Shown here: in pieces, positions 49,276-61,590 of the stretch
Position numbering within the stretch: the stretch's first letter is position 1
Layout: every line of letters begins with the position of its first letter
Assembly (NCBI RefSeq): GCF_014633365.1
Contig: NC_068346.1
Span: 35,651,191 to 35,715,190 of the forward strand
Length of the DNA stretch: 64,000 bases
Origin: Diospyros lotus
Lineage: Eukaryota > Streptophyta > Magnoliopsida > Ericales > Ebenaceae
Direction: 5' to 3'
Program-made: the position numbers and the translations under genes
The notes under the pieces: model-generated
What the model was told of the DNA's origin: nothing
Database searches by the model: none
The model's input: only the letters and a program-made list of their open reading frames with translations

Positions 49276-52200
49276 ATGGTGCGTAATTCTCTCCTCTCTC
49301 TCAGGCCGCGGTATCTTTTCCTGTCTCTGCGTTTTGCTGAATTTTTGTTGGAAATGATGATTTAGGCGAGTGGCGGCGTAGAGGAAGCGACGAAGCTGAA
49401 ACTGTATTCGTACTGGAGGAGCTCTTGCGCTCACCGCGTTCGGATTGCTATGAACTTGAAAGGTCTCTCACTCTCGCTCACTTGTTCTGTTTAAATTTCG
49501 TTTTTCTTGAAACCTTAGCGCTTTGATGATACCAGTGACTGATTTTTGCTTGCGCGTGTAATTCACAAGCAGGGCTCCGTTATGAATATAAAGCAGTTAA
49601 TTTACTCAAAGGCGAGCAGTTCAGTACCGGTGAGTTCCTGGTGCTTATTTATGAATATAGCCGAGTGCTTGATGTATAATTTCAAGTAGGCAGGAATCCT
49701 TTTGACTGTTACTGTTCCTTCACAGAGCAGATGCCTGAAAACAAACGAAATAGTGACCCATGGACAAAATCTTGAAGAAGATTCAAGGACAAGATCGTAC
49801 ATCTTCCCCCCCCCCCCCCCCCAACCAGGTCCACCACCACTTCCCCACACACACCCCCAAAAGGACATGTGTTTTTTTACTTTTCCCAAAGCAATCAGTT
49901 AGGAACAACTATTCTTGTTTGTTACTTTTGGGATTACCCCCATCAGTCGTCTTTTGCCGCTCGTGTCCTCGATTTTGGTAGAGGAGATAAATTATAGGTG
50001 GAGATTTTATCTCAGTGCGCAGGGCAATGAATTGAACCCATGACCTATTGGCGCAAATCCTAGCTTATTGTCGTTTTAGTTACTTTTAACCAACTGAAGC
50101 AAGGAGACAATAAATGAATAACTATCTCGTTAATTGGCCTGCTTATCTATTTATTCAACATACCTTTTTTTCCATTACCTTTATCAAAGTAAGCTTCTTC
50201 CTCGGTTATTCTCCATTAATTTTTCCATAACTGACTCTGGTAATAAGATGATAGAAATGGCTGCTTCACTAAAAAGTATCCACATGAGAGTGACATATTT
50301 TGTCTGCATCAATCGCTGAATGCTTGGGCTGACCTGGAGATTTTGTACTACTTGTTAAAGCATATGCCTCCTGAGGACATAGTTGTAATGTCTCCATTAT
50401 GATTTATTTGTTAGTACCAAGAGTATGGCAATCTTAATCTAACTTGCATAGCCTGTTAGAATTGATTAAGGCTCCATCTGGATGCATATGGCATTTAGTG
50501 AAAATATTTGATGTTGATTTTGTGAAAATTGTCTGCATGCAGCATCTGTATATGCTAAAAACAGTATAGGATATTTATAGGCCGATTAAGAAACTAAGAG
50601 TATGATGGAACATGGGAGAAGAAACGCAATTTGATGGGATCTCGTAGAAATTCTTAGAAAGGAATTTCCAGTTGTTACTTATTTCAAATCCCTTTTGTTA
50701 AGGCTCTGAACATTCAATCTTTAAACCAATGCCCAAATTATCATATCAAGATTTCATGCCATGTTTTTCGAATAATTTGAATCATATTTATTTCATTTTG
50801 AATCCATAAGTCCATACAACATAAGAGACCTTCATGCATATCTTTTTACACATTCTATTAGCTTAATGTATATTAGATGATGTTGTTGATGGCACAAGTT
50901 CAACTAAGGCGTAAATGGGCACATGTTAAGTAAAATTCAAGCACTAGTTGCTTATCTTTACTTATCCAAAAAAGAAAGAAAGAAAGAAAGAACAAACAAA
51001 AACAAAGAAAAGCACTTAAAATTTTTCTCATTTGTTCATTTTCAGTTTATGGTATCAGTTCATGAGATTAGGATGCATATTTGCCCTTAGAGTTGCAAAT
51101 TTTAGGTTCCATTAGTATAGGACTTGTTATTTTCCTGCCGTAATATGCTTCATAACATTCTTTCTGTTTCTAAATGCAGAGTTTTTGAAGCTCAATCCGA
51201 TTGGTTATGTGCCAGTGTTGGTGGATGAGGACATTGTAGTTTCTGACTCTTTTGCTATCTTAATGGTGAGTGCTTTGACATTTGTCACCTTTATTCCATG
51301 TTTTTCAGGGCTCTCAATGAAAGGCGCACATGCCTGTGCCATAAAGCTGTCAGATCTTTTTCTTCCCTTACCTCCTTCCTCCCCTACCTTCTTTTTTTTT
51401 TATCATGTGTGTGGCATTTATTCTAATTATTTCTTATTTGACATATATCCAAGCATTGGAAATAAAACTGTTTTGCACGCAATGAATTAAACTTCAAGTA
51501 AATTTTCACCTAATATGTGACATGGCTTTAGAAATCGAAGTGCCAAAACCAAATTGGTTTCTCCCTTTGTATATAATCTCGATGCAGAATTGGTTGTACT
51601 ACCAGTTTTCCTGATATGTGCTGATTGATGTGCAGTATTTGGAAGAGAAATATCCTCAACAACCATTATTGCCTCGTGATCTTCAAAGAAGAGCAATCAA
51701 CTACCAGGTAATTATGTAGGAAAAACAGATTAGAAGTTCTTTCATTGATCCGAATGAATAATTCAATCCCTATTAATAGGGAACTAGAGTACATCATAGG
51801 AAAGATTACATATACAAACAATAAGGAAAGCTAAGATGTACAAGATACAAAAGTCAAAGATACAAAGAATCAAGAATAAGAAAGTATTTAAATCTGGGTG
51901 AATACTTTTTAAAACACTGAAAATTAGATTAGTGTTAAATCAAGAAAGATTGGACTAAGTAATCATAGTCCACTTGTCCCAATGATCTCGTGAATCAATT
52001 AACAAATTATCATATTTTCTTGATCTAGTCTTGCCCCATTCACCTCCGACATGATATTAATTTGATTGATGTTGTTGAACAACTTGACATTAACATTATT
52101 TGTGCATTTTTTTTTTTTTGTAGTCATTCATTTGTATTATACAAGTTCTCACTATATTATAAACATTACATAAACCTGACTCTATAACCAAGTATTCTAA

Positions 52201-55200
52201 CTGAATACAAGGATTAATGTAAGGAATTAGACCTGGCGAAGAAAGGCTAGTTAGTTTAAACAATAGAGCTAAGTTTCATTTTTATTGAATCTTTTTGGCA
52301 TCTAGTACTCTCTCTGCTGAAAAGTGTTTAAATTGCTTCCACATAACATTAGTGGGAAATTGCATCATTCGCAGATTTAGAGATCTCTATTATGAAAGAA
52401 AACTACTTAGAGTTGTTTCTTCTCATTTTCCTCTTTGTAGAAAAATTGTAGTTTCAAACTTAGCCTCAAACTCCTCAGCAACAGAAAATTACTGTTTCAA
52501 GCTTAGAGATGCCCAGTTGATTTCTTAGCCTTGGTATCCAGGCTTAAGTTCATTTATTGTTTTGTCTAGTAGAAAAAAGAGGTAAAAGGACCACAAAATA
52601 AAAAGGAGCCAATAGGCACTTCTGATTTTTGCCTCTCTTTGAGACCATCCTTTTGCTTATCTATATCTTTATTGGAAATTGTATTGTTTATTTCAACTTA
52701 TATTTTGCTCTTAAGTAGCTAGTGAAGGAAGCCGGAAATGCCAAGATATTTTTACCCATACTATAGTTCAGGACACCATCTGATGTAGGATGATGTAGCA
52801 CTCAGCAAGTGTAATCTATCATACATGAATATGAATCTTCAGCGGTAGTTTCATTTCACTGATAACAAAAATATTTACTGAAAGAAGAGGTTTTGGTAGG
52901 CTTGCTGATAGTAGTGCCACTGAATGTATATGTTCTTTTGTTTTGTCTTAAGCATTCACAGCATTGTGACTTTATGTCTTAAGGATTTTTTGAATGCCAT
53001 GCTTTAAAATCCTCTTCTGGTTTTATGGGAGTAACATGATTGCAGAGTCATAACTTCCAGGTTTTCCTCTTTTTGTTTTTGCTTCTAGATATTGTTGTAA
53101 ATTTAGAGATATTTCAAAAAGTTTTATCCTTTGTTTTAATATTATCTTTATTTGAGAAATTCTAGGCTTTACACTTGATTTGTGGGCCCATGTTTTTGAC
53201 TGGGTCAACTAGCTTATCTGAGAAGCCAACGTTCATTGACTTGTTCAGCAACAAATTCTCATTGAGTTGTTCAACAACCAATTTCAGATTGGCCTCCAAA
53301 TTTCCCTTCTGTTATGAATGATGATAGCCTTATCCCATTTGAGTATGGAATTTCCCTGAACCAAGTTCACTATAAATGTAGAACCTCTTCTTTTTCTATA
53401 TATACAGCTGCATTTAATTATTCTATTGTTGTTCCTGATACCCCCATATTGTGAGTGCATACAGGGTCCTGACTTGGATGAAATTATTGTCTCTCTCTCC
53501 AAATTTTCCAACAGATATATGGGTTATGGAAGTTGTGTTAATTTCTTTTGAACAATATCTTGCCCCTTTGTCGGCACCTTTTTAGTAATATAAGTTGTCT
53601 ATGGAGAAAAAAAAGGGTTTCTGAAATTTACTCTTATCTTTTACTTCATTTTTCACTCTTTTCGATGTTGATTTATTGGACTGGTTCTCAATATATTGTT
53701 ATTTGGCTTATAGGCTGCAAATATTGTTTCCTCAAGCATACAGCCTCTTCAGAATCTAAATGTACTGGTGAGTATTGGAGGGGATCACTGCTTTAATATT
53801 ACTGTTTTTATTTCTGAAATTAGCACGCTACCATCATATTGCTATTTCAGCACCATGTATTTGCATCTTATTCCTGCTTTTGAATGTGCAGAAGTACATT
53901 GCAGAAAAAGTTAATCCCAATGAGACGCTTGTTTGGGTTCAGTATCATATTGGGAGAGGCTTTGAAGGTAAACTTTATCTAATGAACTGGAGATCATAGT
54001 CAGCAGAAATTACTTTGATCATCATTTTCTTCTACAAAATTTATTTAAAAAATTGTTTTGCATTGAATGATCAAGTATGATAAAGTGGTGGTAGGAGCAT
54101 TGTTGAAAATTAGACTATATGAAAGGACTAGGATCTTTTTCTTGCGCCATTAACATTGCATGCTTTTTATTATTTATTGATGTTTGCTTGTTTTAAAGAA
54201 TGTCTTTTATTTTCACTTTTCTTTCCCACCCTGTTCTAGCCATTTTTTTTATATTTGCAATTAATCTGTGACAATCTTTAGTTTCTATTAAATGTTAGTT
54301 TGACGACACAAGAACTGGGTACCCCCATTGCATGGGGCTTTCTACTTTGTGAGGGTTGTATGTATCCAGCCTTCCCCTTGCTTTTTTGCCAAGAGGTTGT
54401 TTCCACAACTTGAACCCGCAACTTTCCCATCGCAAAGTGCCTTACCATTGCAACCAAGCTTGCCCAATGAAAATAATCAGAGAATAGGTATGAGCTCTCT
54501 TATCCTCAAGCCTTCATCGTCTCCTTGGTACAGGCCCCATGATTATTGTATACCTTCTGTCTGTTAGCCTAATATTGGAGTACCTCAGAAAGAAAACATG
54601 ACCTTTGGTCCTCACACTTATGGTCCAGTTTCATAGAAGGCATGTTATATGCTGTTTCAGACAACTTGTTTTGCAGGTTTGTGTTTCACCCACAAGGATC
54701 CAAAATCCATTTAAGTGATATTATAGCATGTATAGAACTTTATCCTCCAACGGAATATTAGTTTTGAATTGGGAAATATTCCATTTGGCTATCTCTGGGA
54801 AAATAGTAACGTGTACCTATTCTGTACTATGATTTGCTATAGTATGATTTAGGTTACTACTATATTGTATTTAGCTGATTCCAATGTACACATGTTCAGC
54901 TCTGGAGAAGCTATTAAAAGATTATGCTGGGAAATATGCCACTGGAGATGAAGTCTACCTGGTTTGCTTCTTCCCTACCATCTGTGTTCAGTTCTATTTG
55001 TGTACTGCATAAACCTAACAGCATATGCGATTCCGCCACCCTGTGCATGAGGATGCGTAGGCCAGGGTTGTTTTTATTTTTTCCACTGTTCTTATTGGGT
55101 GCTGAACAGGGAGTTTTGCAGCATAACTACCATAATCATAACGAATCTTTTAGGATTACTAGAACAAGCTGGTTACGTAAACTCAATGCACTAAGCAATC

Positions 55201-56996
55201 AGATTGTACATTATGGTAAACCAAAATTTGAGGAACAAACTGTTGAACTTGTGATATCAGAAATTCTTGAAACCTCCGATGGTGTTTGCCTAAACTTGGT
55301 TGTGATGTGCTTGGTCAAGGAACACTTGTATGTCTCTAGTTCTTAGGGTATAAGAATTCTAGGGGTCATAGTCAGCAAGGGGTTGAAATTGACTTGGTCT
55401 CGACAGTGTTGGATTTCTGGATATGTAGAAACTGGTTACTGGGAGTCTTAGACATAAACAAAAGTGAGGGTGTTTGTATTGAGACAGAGTGCTGGGAAAT
55501 TACTATATATTTTGTAGGACTCGACAACTTTTGGGCTTTCAGGTCTAGTAGCTGTGTTTGGGGACTGTGAACAGAACATCAACAACTGCAACTTCATTGT
55601 AAAGAGGCCTATTCCCGGTCAGGGTTGAGGACAAACAATCAGTGAGGCATGACATGCTATTTCCATTGGCTGATTTGTGAATACGAGTTTGTAATTGGAC
55701 ATAACTATAGAAATAAGCTCGAAATTCTACATGGAGTCTGTTACATGTACTACATGGAGTCACATAATGGTGCATGCAATGTGTGAAACAAGTACCCACT
55801 GATGGCTTGAAATTCTTGTTCGTCCTAATTCTAGTATGATCCAGATCCTATTCAGGTGTTATTTCATGCCAATGCAATGAAAGCAAATTTTCAAATTGAT
55901 GCACTGTTTAGAACTGGCTATCCTTAACCTTTCTGCGCAAGGAATGCAGTCTATGAGTTTGAACCTAACACATTGCTAGAATTACAATAGGAGCACACTT
56001 AAGAGTGCTTTGTTTTGCATGAGAAGGTGTTGCTTTTCACACATGGTATTACTTTTTGCCATATAAACTTGAAATGGGCTTGGTATATTGTTGGTATTGC
56101 TTGCAGGCAGATTTGTTTCTAGCACCACAGCTTGGCGCATCAATCAAAAGATTCAGTCTTGACATGGTATGCTATTCCTAAACTGATTAAGTCTGTAATA
56201 AGGCCAATTAAATCTTTATTTTTATGTTTTGGCTTCAAATAATTTACCCTTATTTTTATGATATGCTTCAAATCTTTATTTTTATGGTCAGTGAACCTTG
56301 GTGGTCATGGTAAGGTTACTCCTTTGTGATGGGAAGGTCACAGGTTTCTGTCATGGAAACAGTCTCTTTGCAAAGTATGGGTAAGGATGTATATAAGGAT
56401 GACTCTCCTCCAACCCTTGTAAATTGGGGGGCCTTGTGCACTGAGGAAGCCTCAATTGAGATGCTTGTCTAACTTAAGCAATCGGCATGCCCATTTCTTA
56501 AAGAGAGAATGGAAAGTGAAGGGGTGAAGGCCACATTGGTGTGGGTCCTGGACTTCCCTTTCTGTCTTATTTTAAAAAATTTATGGAATAGATGCTGGTG
56601 AACTGTTGAAGGGTGCTACTCAGCAAAAAGAAAAAAAGATTTTTAAATGGTGCTGTCTATGTTAATCCAGAAATCATATAGAATTGGCTTTTGAAATACT
56701 TTTTTACCTTCTCAAATTATGTAAGATAGTTTCGAAGACAGAACAGTTAAATTTAATATGTAGTCCACTGTCTTCTTGATTACAAAATTGTTGTTTGATT
56801 GGTGGTTATGTGAAAGTGGCTCAGCTTAGCATCTTATATCATTTTGAGGAAGTTCTAATATCAACTCTCTCATTGATTTTCACAGACTCCGTACCCTCTT
56901 CTATCTAGGTTGAATGAAGCATACAATGAGCACCCTGCTTTCCAAGCTGCCATGCCAGAAAAGCAGCCGGATACGCCTGTTGAGGTAAGAGGCTGA
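49276..56996 (+). CDS. GSTZ1: Zeta-class glutathione S-transferase (maleylacetoacetate isomerase)
   Basis: Exons: 49276-49278 (ATG only), 49366-49462, 49573-49629, 51180-51265, 51636-51707, 53714-53767, 53892-53967, 54900-54961, 56107-56166 and 56886-56996. They join in phase to 225 residues, usual for the family (about 220). The N-terminal thioredoxin-fold domain carries the zeta signature [11 protein letters not shown] (catalytic Ser-Ser-Cys) and the GSH-binding NPIGYVPVL and DSFAILMYLEEKYP. The helical C-terminal domain has [14 protein letters not shown] and ends [14 protein letters not shown] isomerises maleylacetoacetate to fumarylacetoacetate with glutathione, the penultimate step of tyrosine breakdown, in the cytosol. 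After GAG at 56985 the frame either reads on to TGA at 56994-56996, or uses the good donor GTAAGA to join 57383 and stop at once (ATC TGA). The first exon supplies only the start codon. Confidence 0.93.
49806..49822 (+). repeat. Poly-C tract (17 C) in GSTZ intron
   Basis: Lies in intron 49630-51179 on the sense strand, followed by further C/A-rich sequence to 49860. Confidence 0.9.
49970..50070 (-). mobile_element. Possible SINE remnant in GSTZ intron
   Basis: On the minus strand, GGTCATGGGTTCAATTCATT resembles a polymerase III B box in a tRNA-like context. No A box, tail or target duplication is clear. Confidence 0.25.
50968..50992. repeat. AAAG microsatellite
   Basis: About six AAAG units in a GSTZ intron. 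Confidence 0.85.
54306..54468 (-). mobile_element. Au-like SINE in GSTZ intron (antisense)
   Basis: Read on the minus strand: a tRNA-like head with A box (TTGGTTGCAATGGTAAGG), B box GGGTTCAAGT, then GTGGAAACAACCTCTTGGCA and a body ending GGGGGTACCCAG. The order GGAAACA-CCTCTT-GCA..GTAAGGCTG is the hallmark of the angiosperm Au SINE family. Confidence 0.75.
56290..56445 (+). mobile_element. Au-like SINE in GSTZ intron (sense)
   Basis: A head with A-box-like TGGTGGTCATGGTAAGG and a decayed B box (CACAGGTTTCTG) is followed by GGAAACAGTCTCTTTGCA, GGGTAAGGATGTATATAAGG and an end GTGCACTGAGG. The same family as 54306-54468, independently inserted and diverged. Confidence 0.75.
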
Positions 56997-57389
56997 GGTA
57001 ATAGACTAGTACAAAGTACTTACTGATATATGCTCTTTCTTCTCTTTGCATTCTTTATTTTGCATTTCATTCGTTTCTTTGGGGGATGGGATTATGACTT
57101 AAGGCATTATTAAGCACCATCTTAGTCTTCCTTGGTGAGTGACTCAATCGACATATATTCTAGCACATGGTTGTATGCTTAGCCCCTAAATACTGGGTTA
57201 AATGAATTGCTATGATTGGCGTTTGGGGTTTTTTACTAAACTTGGACTCTATTACCCACTCTTAATATCGAGCTGTTTGATAGTGTTGTGTCTGTTGCTT
57301 AAACTAAAGATGACCTCAAATAAGTTGGCCTTTGTTGGTCTTACACTGACTGAATCCTTCTCCTTTCTGTTTCTATATCCAGATCTGAA

Positions 57390-58100
57390 GAGCCATCTAA
57401 CTTTGGAGGGCCCCTTCAAAGTAAAGCTACTTAAGCAGATCCTATCCCAGAGCTTCGATGTTTCTAGCAGATTATATTGCCACAAAGCTCATATTAGAAT
57501 AAGCCCGGAATAAAATGAAGTCCTGTAGCTATGTCTGAAACATCTAAGCCATATGGTTGCTGAAGTTCAACTCTCTTGTTGACATTCTTCAGCAGAACCA
57601 AACATGTACTATTGTTTGTGGTTTGAAGTTCCTTGTGTTAAAACTCTTATGTTTTGCTGTGATTAATATAAAGCTTTCCTATTTCTCTTACTTTCTTACC
57701 CTGTCTCTCCTCTTTTTGATGGCCCCAGAATATACTTTGCTTGCCCATTTTGCAAGGAAAACAACTATTGGTTGTATCCAGTGCATGAATCTTCTCATTT
57801 AAGAAGACTGGATTTGGGGGATGATCGTCTTTGTATGCAATTTACCTAATATCGTATAAATGATGTGATTCAGCTACCAATGTAACTAATGATGCTCGAT
57901 GTTGTCAACTCAACAATCTACGCCGATAATTGGCTACTTAACGCAATTCTTTTCTTCAGTTGGAGGCTATACATAAAGGGAACAAATTGAATACTAGCAA
58001 TGTTGAAAGGGTTATTTCGATCAACATACATAATATTCCCAAGTAATTGTCTAAGTCAAATATTGAGGAGAGTAAAAGTGAAAGAAACTCCTTGGGATAG
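57390..58100. other. GSTZ 3' region and spacer
   Basis: Probable 3' UTR (to about 57850), then spacer up to the retrotransposon block. No other gene seen. Confidence 0.5.
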
Positions 58101-59064
58101 TGATGAGGGAAAATGTCACCGGCTTCATAATTACTCCAATATCCAAGGAATATGACCAGTAGCAATAATGACATGTGTACGATTGGGGAACCACACCCCT
58201 AGCGTCATCCTACTTAAGCCCAGAGGTGGCACGTGGCAGATATATCTCAGCAAACCGAGTAAACCTATTGTTCAACAAAGATCCTCTGGATTCCTCGACA
58301 TCCATCATTGCTTTGAGGATCATGGAGATAGGGACTATCCCGAACTCTTCGGAAACTGATTATCTAATCCATATCTTTAAGATCACGATTGTAAGGCCCG
58401 CTTTCGAATACTCGAAAGAAGGTCATTACATAGATGATATAGAACAAAACTGAACTTAACTCATATCATTTCTAGCAGCAGAAATTTAAATAAGATTTAA
58501 TTACATTCCCAACATCTCATAACTCTAGGCTCGATGGCCATACAAAATAATAAGAGGCTCAATGCCCATAACATAATAAATTCTCATTATTACAAACCTC
58601 ACCAATTAGAATTTGAGCTATGAGCACGAATAAATGCCCATAACATAATGAAATTGCTGGTCAAACATAAATTTGAAATTTTTCTAAGGCAAATGACCAA
58701 TTAGAACATATTTTGAAAATGTCTTCATTTTGAGAAACTAACTCTCGGTATTTTGATAACTAGCATTCATTGTTGTAAAAATAATTTTTAATGAATTTTT
58801 CAAGAAACGAAAACTATGTATTTCGATAGTGGTAGAATTGTAAATTCGTGAATTTGTACTAAAACTAAAATTCTATCTTTTTACTGTTATGGATTTTGAT
58901 TTTTTTGATATTTTTATTGAATCCAAATGGGGGGTACTTTCTTATTTACATTTATGTATTAAAGTAAATGAAAGGTAAAATATAAATTAAAGAAAATGCA
59001 AACATTTACTTTAAAGGTAAATAGATAGGGTGTGAGCAGGTAGCTTCCATTCAAAGGCTTATGG

Positions 59065-59365
59065 GAAGAGCTCGGGACGAGCTCGAGGTCATGAGCTCGC
59101 GACTTACGGGAGAGCTCGCAGAAAGGACATGCGGAAAGAGCTTGAAACGAGCTCGAGGTCATGAGGTGAACAAGGGTTCGCTGAACGAGCTTGTAGTCAA
59201 GGGGTTGAGCAAGAGCTCACTGGACGAGCTTGAGGTCAGGCGTGCGGCAAGAGCTCGTGGCCAAGAGCTTGAGAAATGAGCTTGCGGGAACGAGCTCGCG
59301 ATTAAGCTTATGGTTAGGGAGCATATAGGTATGAGCTCGCGGCAAAGAGCTCGTTGGAACATTAA
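59065..59365. repeat. GAGCTCG/GAGCTTG array inside the nested LTR
   Basis: Some 16 copies of GAGCTYG lie within 300 bases. The longer phrase ACGAGCTYGAGGTCA recurs at about 59078, 59148 and 59224, giving a 70-76 bp higher-order unit. Confidence 0.85.
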
Positions 59366-59382
59366 TAAAGCTGAGCGTGTAT

Positions 59383-59398
59383 ATATATATATATATAA
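59383..59398. repeat. TA microsatellite
   Basis: About eight TA units directly after the GAGCTYG array. Confidence 0.85.
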
Positions 59399-59723
59399 CT
59401 GGGTTTGTTGAATAGAACAGGGGCATTCTAACGACTGTTTAAGCATGAGTATATGGTGGATTGGCTAGGCAGTGTATGGCTCGGATAAGCTTTACAAATC
59501 AGTAAGGGGTAGCAACTCGTTACGCAGGTATGTATATGTGTATTTATAAGTAAGTCTCATATATGGGCGAACAGTATATATATTTTCAATTAAGCTTTTG
59601 CTGTTTCTGCGAGACCTCCAAATACCTCAATGAAATCATTCGAATGGACTGAGCATTTTACATTCAAACACAACACATATACATATAAGAAACATTTGGA
59701 TCAGCGAGTTCATTTGGGTATGA

Positions 59724-59724
59724 T

Positions 59725-59761
<37 letters not shown>
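59724..59761. repeat. CA/TA compound microsatellite
   Basis: About ten CA units then nine TA units. Confidence 0.9.
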
Positions 59762-61126
59762 CATTTAACACTGCTTCTTTGGATGCAGAACGAGCAGAGG
59801 TTCTCATCCTCACCTAGTTATATAAAATGCCATTCAAGAAGAAAGCTTGGGGTGAAAACAAACCCCATTTCGAGACTACAAGGAGACCCACAAAGAGATA
59901 CAGAAACAAAAGGTTGAACACAGTGAGCTAAAAAAATAACATAGCGAGCTAAAATGAACTGAAATGGACACAGTGAACCAACATGTACACCTCAATCGTA
60001 TCAGCAGAAGATGATGTATAAAAGAACTTGTAGCATGAAGTTAAAACAGAAGGTAAAAATCAAGGAAGCTTGCATTGAAAATAAATAAATATATATATAG
60101 GAGAGCTCGCACTAAAAATAAGTGGAAGTGCATGAAGAACAGTAAATGAGAAAGCAAGAAATCAAGGAAGTGAAATACTGAATGTATAAATGAGCCTACA
60201 CTGAAAATGAAGAGGGAATGCAAGAAGAACTTGCCTGATAACTTTGCTATGCAGAGAAATTCTCTATTCTTGAAGCTGCTATCATCCCAGACGAAAAATA
60301 CAAGCAACCAGGAGGGAAGAGAAGAAATAAGAAGAAGAGGACATGGATAGGAAATATGGGTACACTTAGGAGAAGGGTCGCCAGTGCATGTGTAGCACGA
60401 AAAAGGAAAATAAGCAGTTTGCACCTGCCACTTGGTCAAAATGACCTGATTGCCCTTCACCTTTACAATGGTCAAAAGGAAGACCAAGGGTACTATTGAG
60501 ATTTGCTGGCCAATTTATTTTATTATGATTTTCCTTTAAGAATTTCAAATCTCATTTCTCAATTGGGCTTAGCCTATGTCGTGGGCCATTCCATGGCCCA
60601 ACTCACTAACTCAAATAAATTATCATAATACAAGCCCATTCAATATATAATTAAAATTTCAAACATATCTCAATGGCCCAATCTAATTGGACTTTCCCCA
60701 CATTTTTGGATTCCATTTAGATGGGCCACCAAATTCTCATTTCCTCTTACTCTTTATTCCATAAGCAAAGAAAAATATTTTCAACCCTCAATTAATTAAA
60801 GCAAAAATTTTTGAATCCAAAATAAAATACCCGAAAACGTCTAGACCCCCTAGCGGGTCGTTACAACGGTTCCGCGAGAGACGGGAGAGGATCCCTGTGA
60901 TTCGGAAAGAGGATTTACCTTAACAAGAAGATAAAAAGGCAGGTAACCGGCACGACTAAGGGGATTCCTCTCTTTGGCCTAAGGTTCTTTACTATATACT
61001 GAAAACTAGAGATACATCGGTAACTGACTTGATCGTTGGAGTGATACCGGGGAAGAAAGTCCCTGACTTCCACCTTTTTGTAGGTGTTTGGTTTGAGGCA
61101 AGAGAAGGTGATCGGTTTCCGCATCA

Positions 61127-61590
61127 CCATTTTGGCGCCCACCGTGGGGCCGAGGCATTTTTCTTTATGTCTCTCCAGTACGGTTTATCACGACGTTCAA
61201 GTTATCTCTCTATCTCAATGGCAACTAAAAGGCACCAATCTCAGGTTGCCGGTGGTAACCCTGCCCCGGAGCTGAGCCAGAACAATCCTCCGAGGAGCCA
61301 ACAGGGGAGGGACTGTAGCCTAGATAACCCTCTTCCCCCGCCTGATTGGATTACGCTTTTGGAGAATCAGATCTAGCGCCTAACGGAGCTACTCATCGGT
61401 TTCCTGGACCACCAGCACTAGCACGCCCATCATTCTCAAACGGGGGGAGGTAGGAGCCCCCGTTGGAGAAAGGATTTTGCCAGTGCGAGGCGAACCCTCG
61501 AGGATAGGGACAGGAAGATGGACATGGGGAGGCCGAGGAGTCTTCCAGCATGTCGTATGCGCAGCAGCAGCAGCAGCAAGAAAGGAGGTT
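61127..61590 (+). pseudogene. Start of Tat-like gag region, truncated
   Basis: It follows the primer-binding-site-like TTTTGGCGCCCACCGTGGGG. An open frame from ATG at 61168 (or 61219) reads a polar, Pro/Gln/Asn-rich sequence (NPAPELSQNNPPRSQQG) typical of gag N termini, stops at 61374, and continues degenerate to a CAG/CAA-rich stretch near 61560-61578, where the copia-related sequence takes over. Confidence 0.5.

Larger units (their letters stand above)
58390..60865 (+). mobile_element. Nested solo LTR, 2476 bp
   Basis: It starts TGTAAGGCCCGC and ends GCGGGTCGTTACA, inverted copies of TGTAACGACCCGC apart from small differences. It is flanked by ACGAT (58385-58389) and ACGGT (60866-60870), a 5-bp duplication with one mismatch. 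The related LTR at 38226-38778 lacks it. The interior includes the GAGCTYG array at 59065-59365. It is probably Ty3/gypsy. Confidence 0.72.
58101..61126 (+). mobile_element. Tat-like Ty3/gypsy 5' LTR, split by a nested LTR
   Basis: It starts TGATGAGGG and ends CGCATCA (inverted TGATG/CATCA). Its two parts, 58101-58389 and 60866-61126, align in order to the uninterrupted LTR at 38226-38778, giving an LTR of about 550 bp. The 3' part has ACTGACTTGATCGTTGGAGTG, a typical Tat-lineage U5 phrase. Directly after lies TTTTGGCGCCCACCGTGGGG, a primer-binding-site region well known in this lineage. Confidence 0.75.

Noticed and set aside
54924..55346. Plus-strand frame of 140 codons in a GSTZ intron
   Set aside because: It overlaps exon 54900-54961 out of frame and then intron. 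There is no family match, though decayed repeat sequence is possible.
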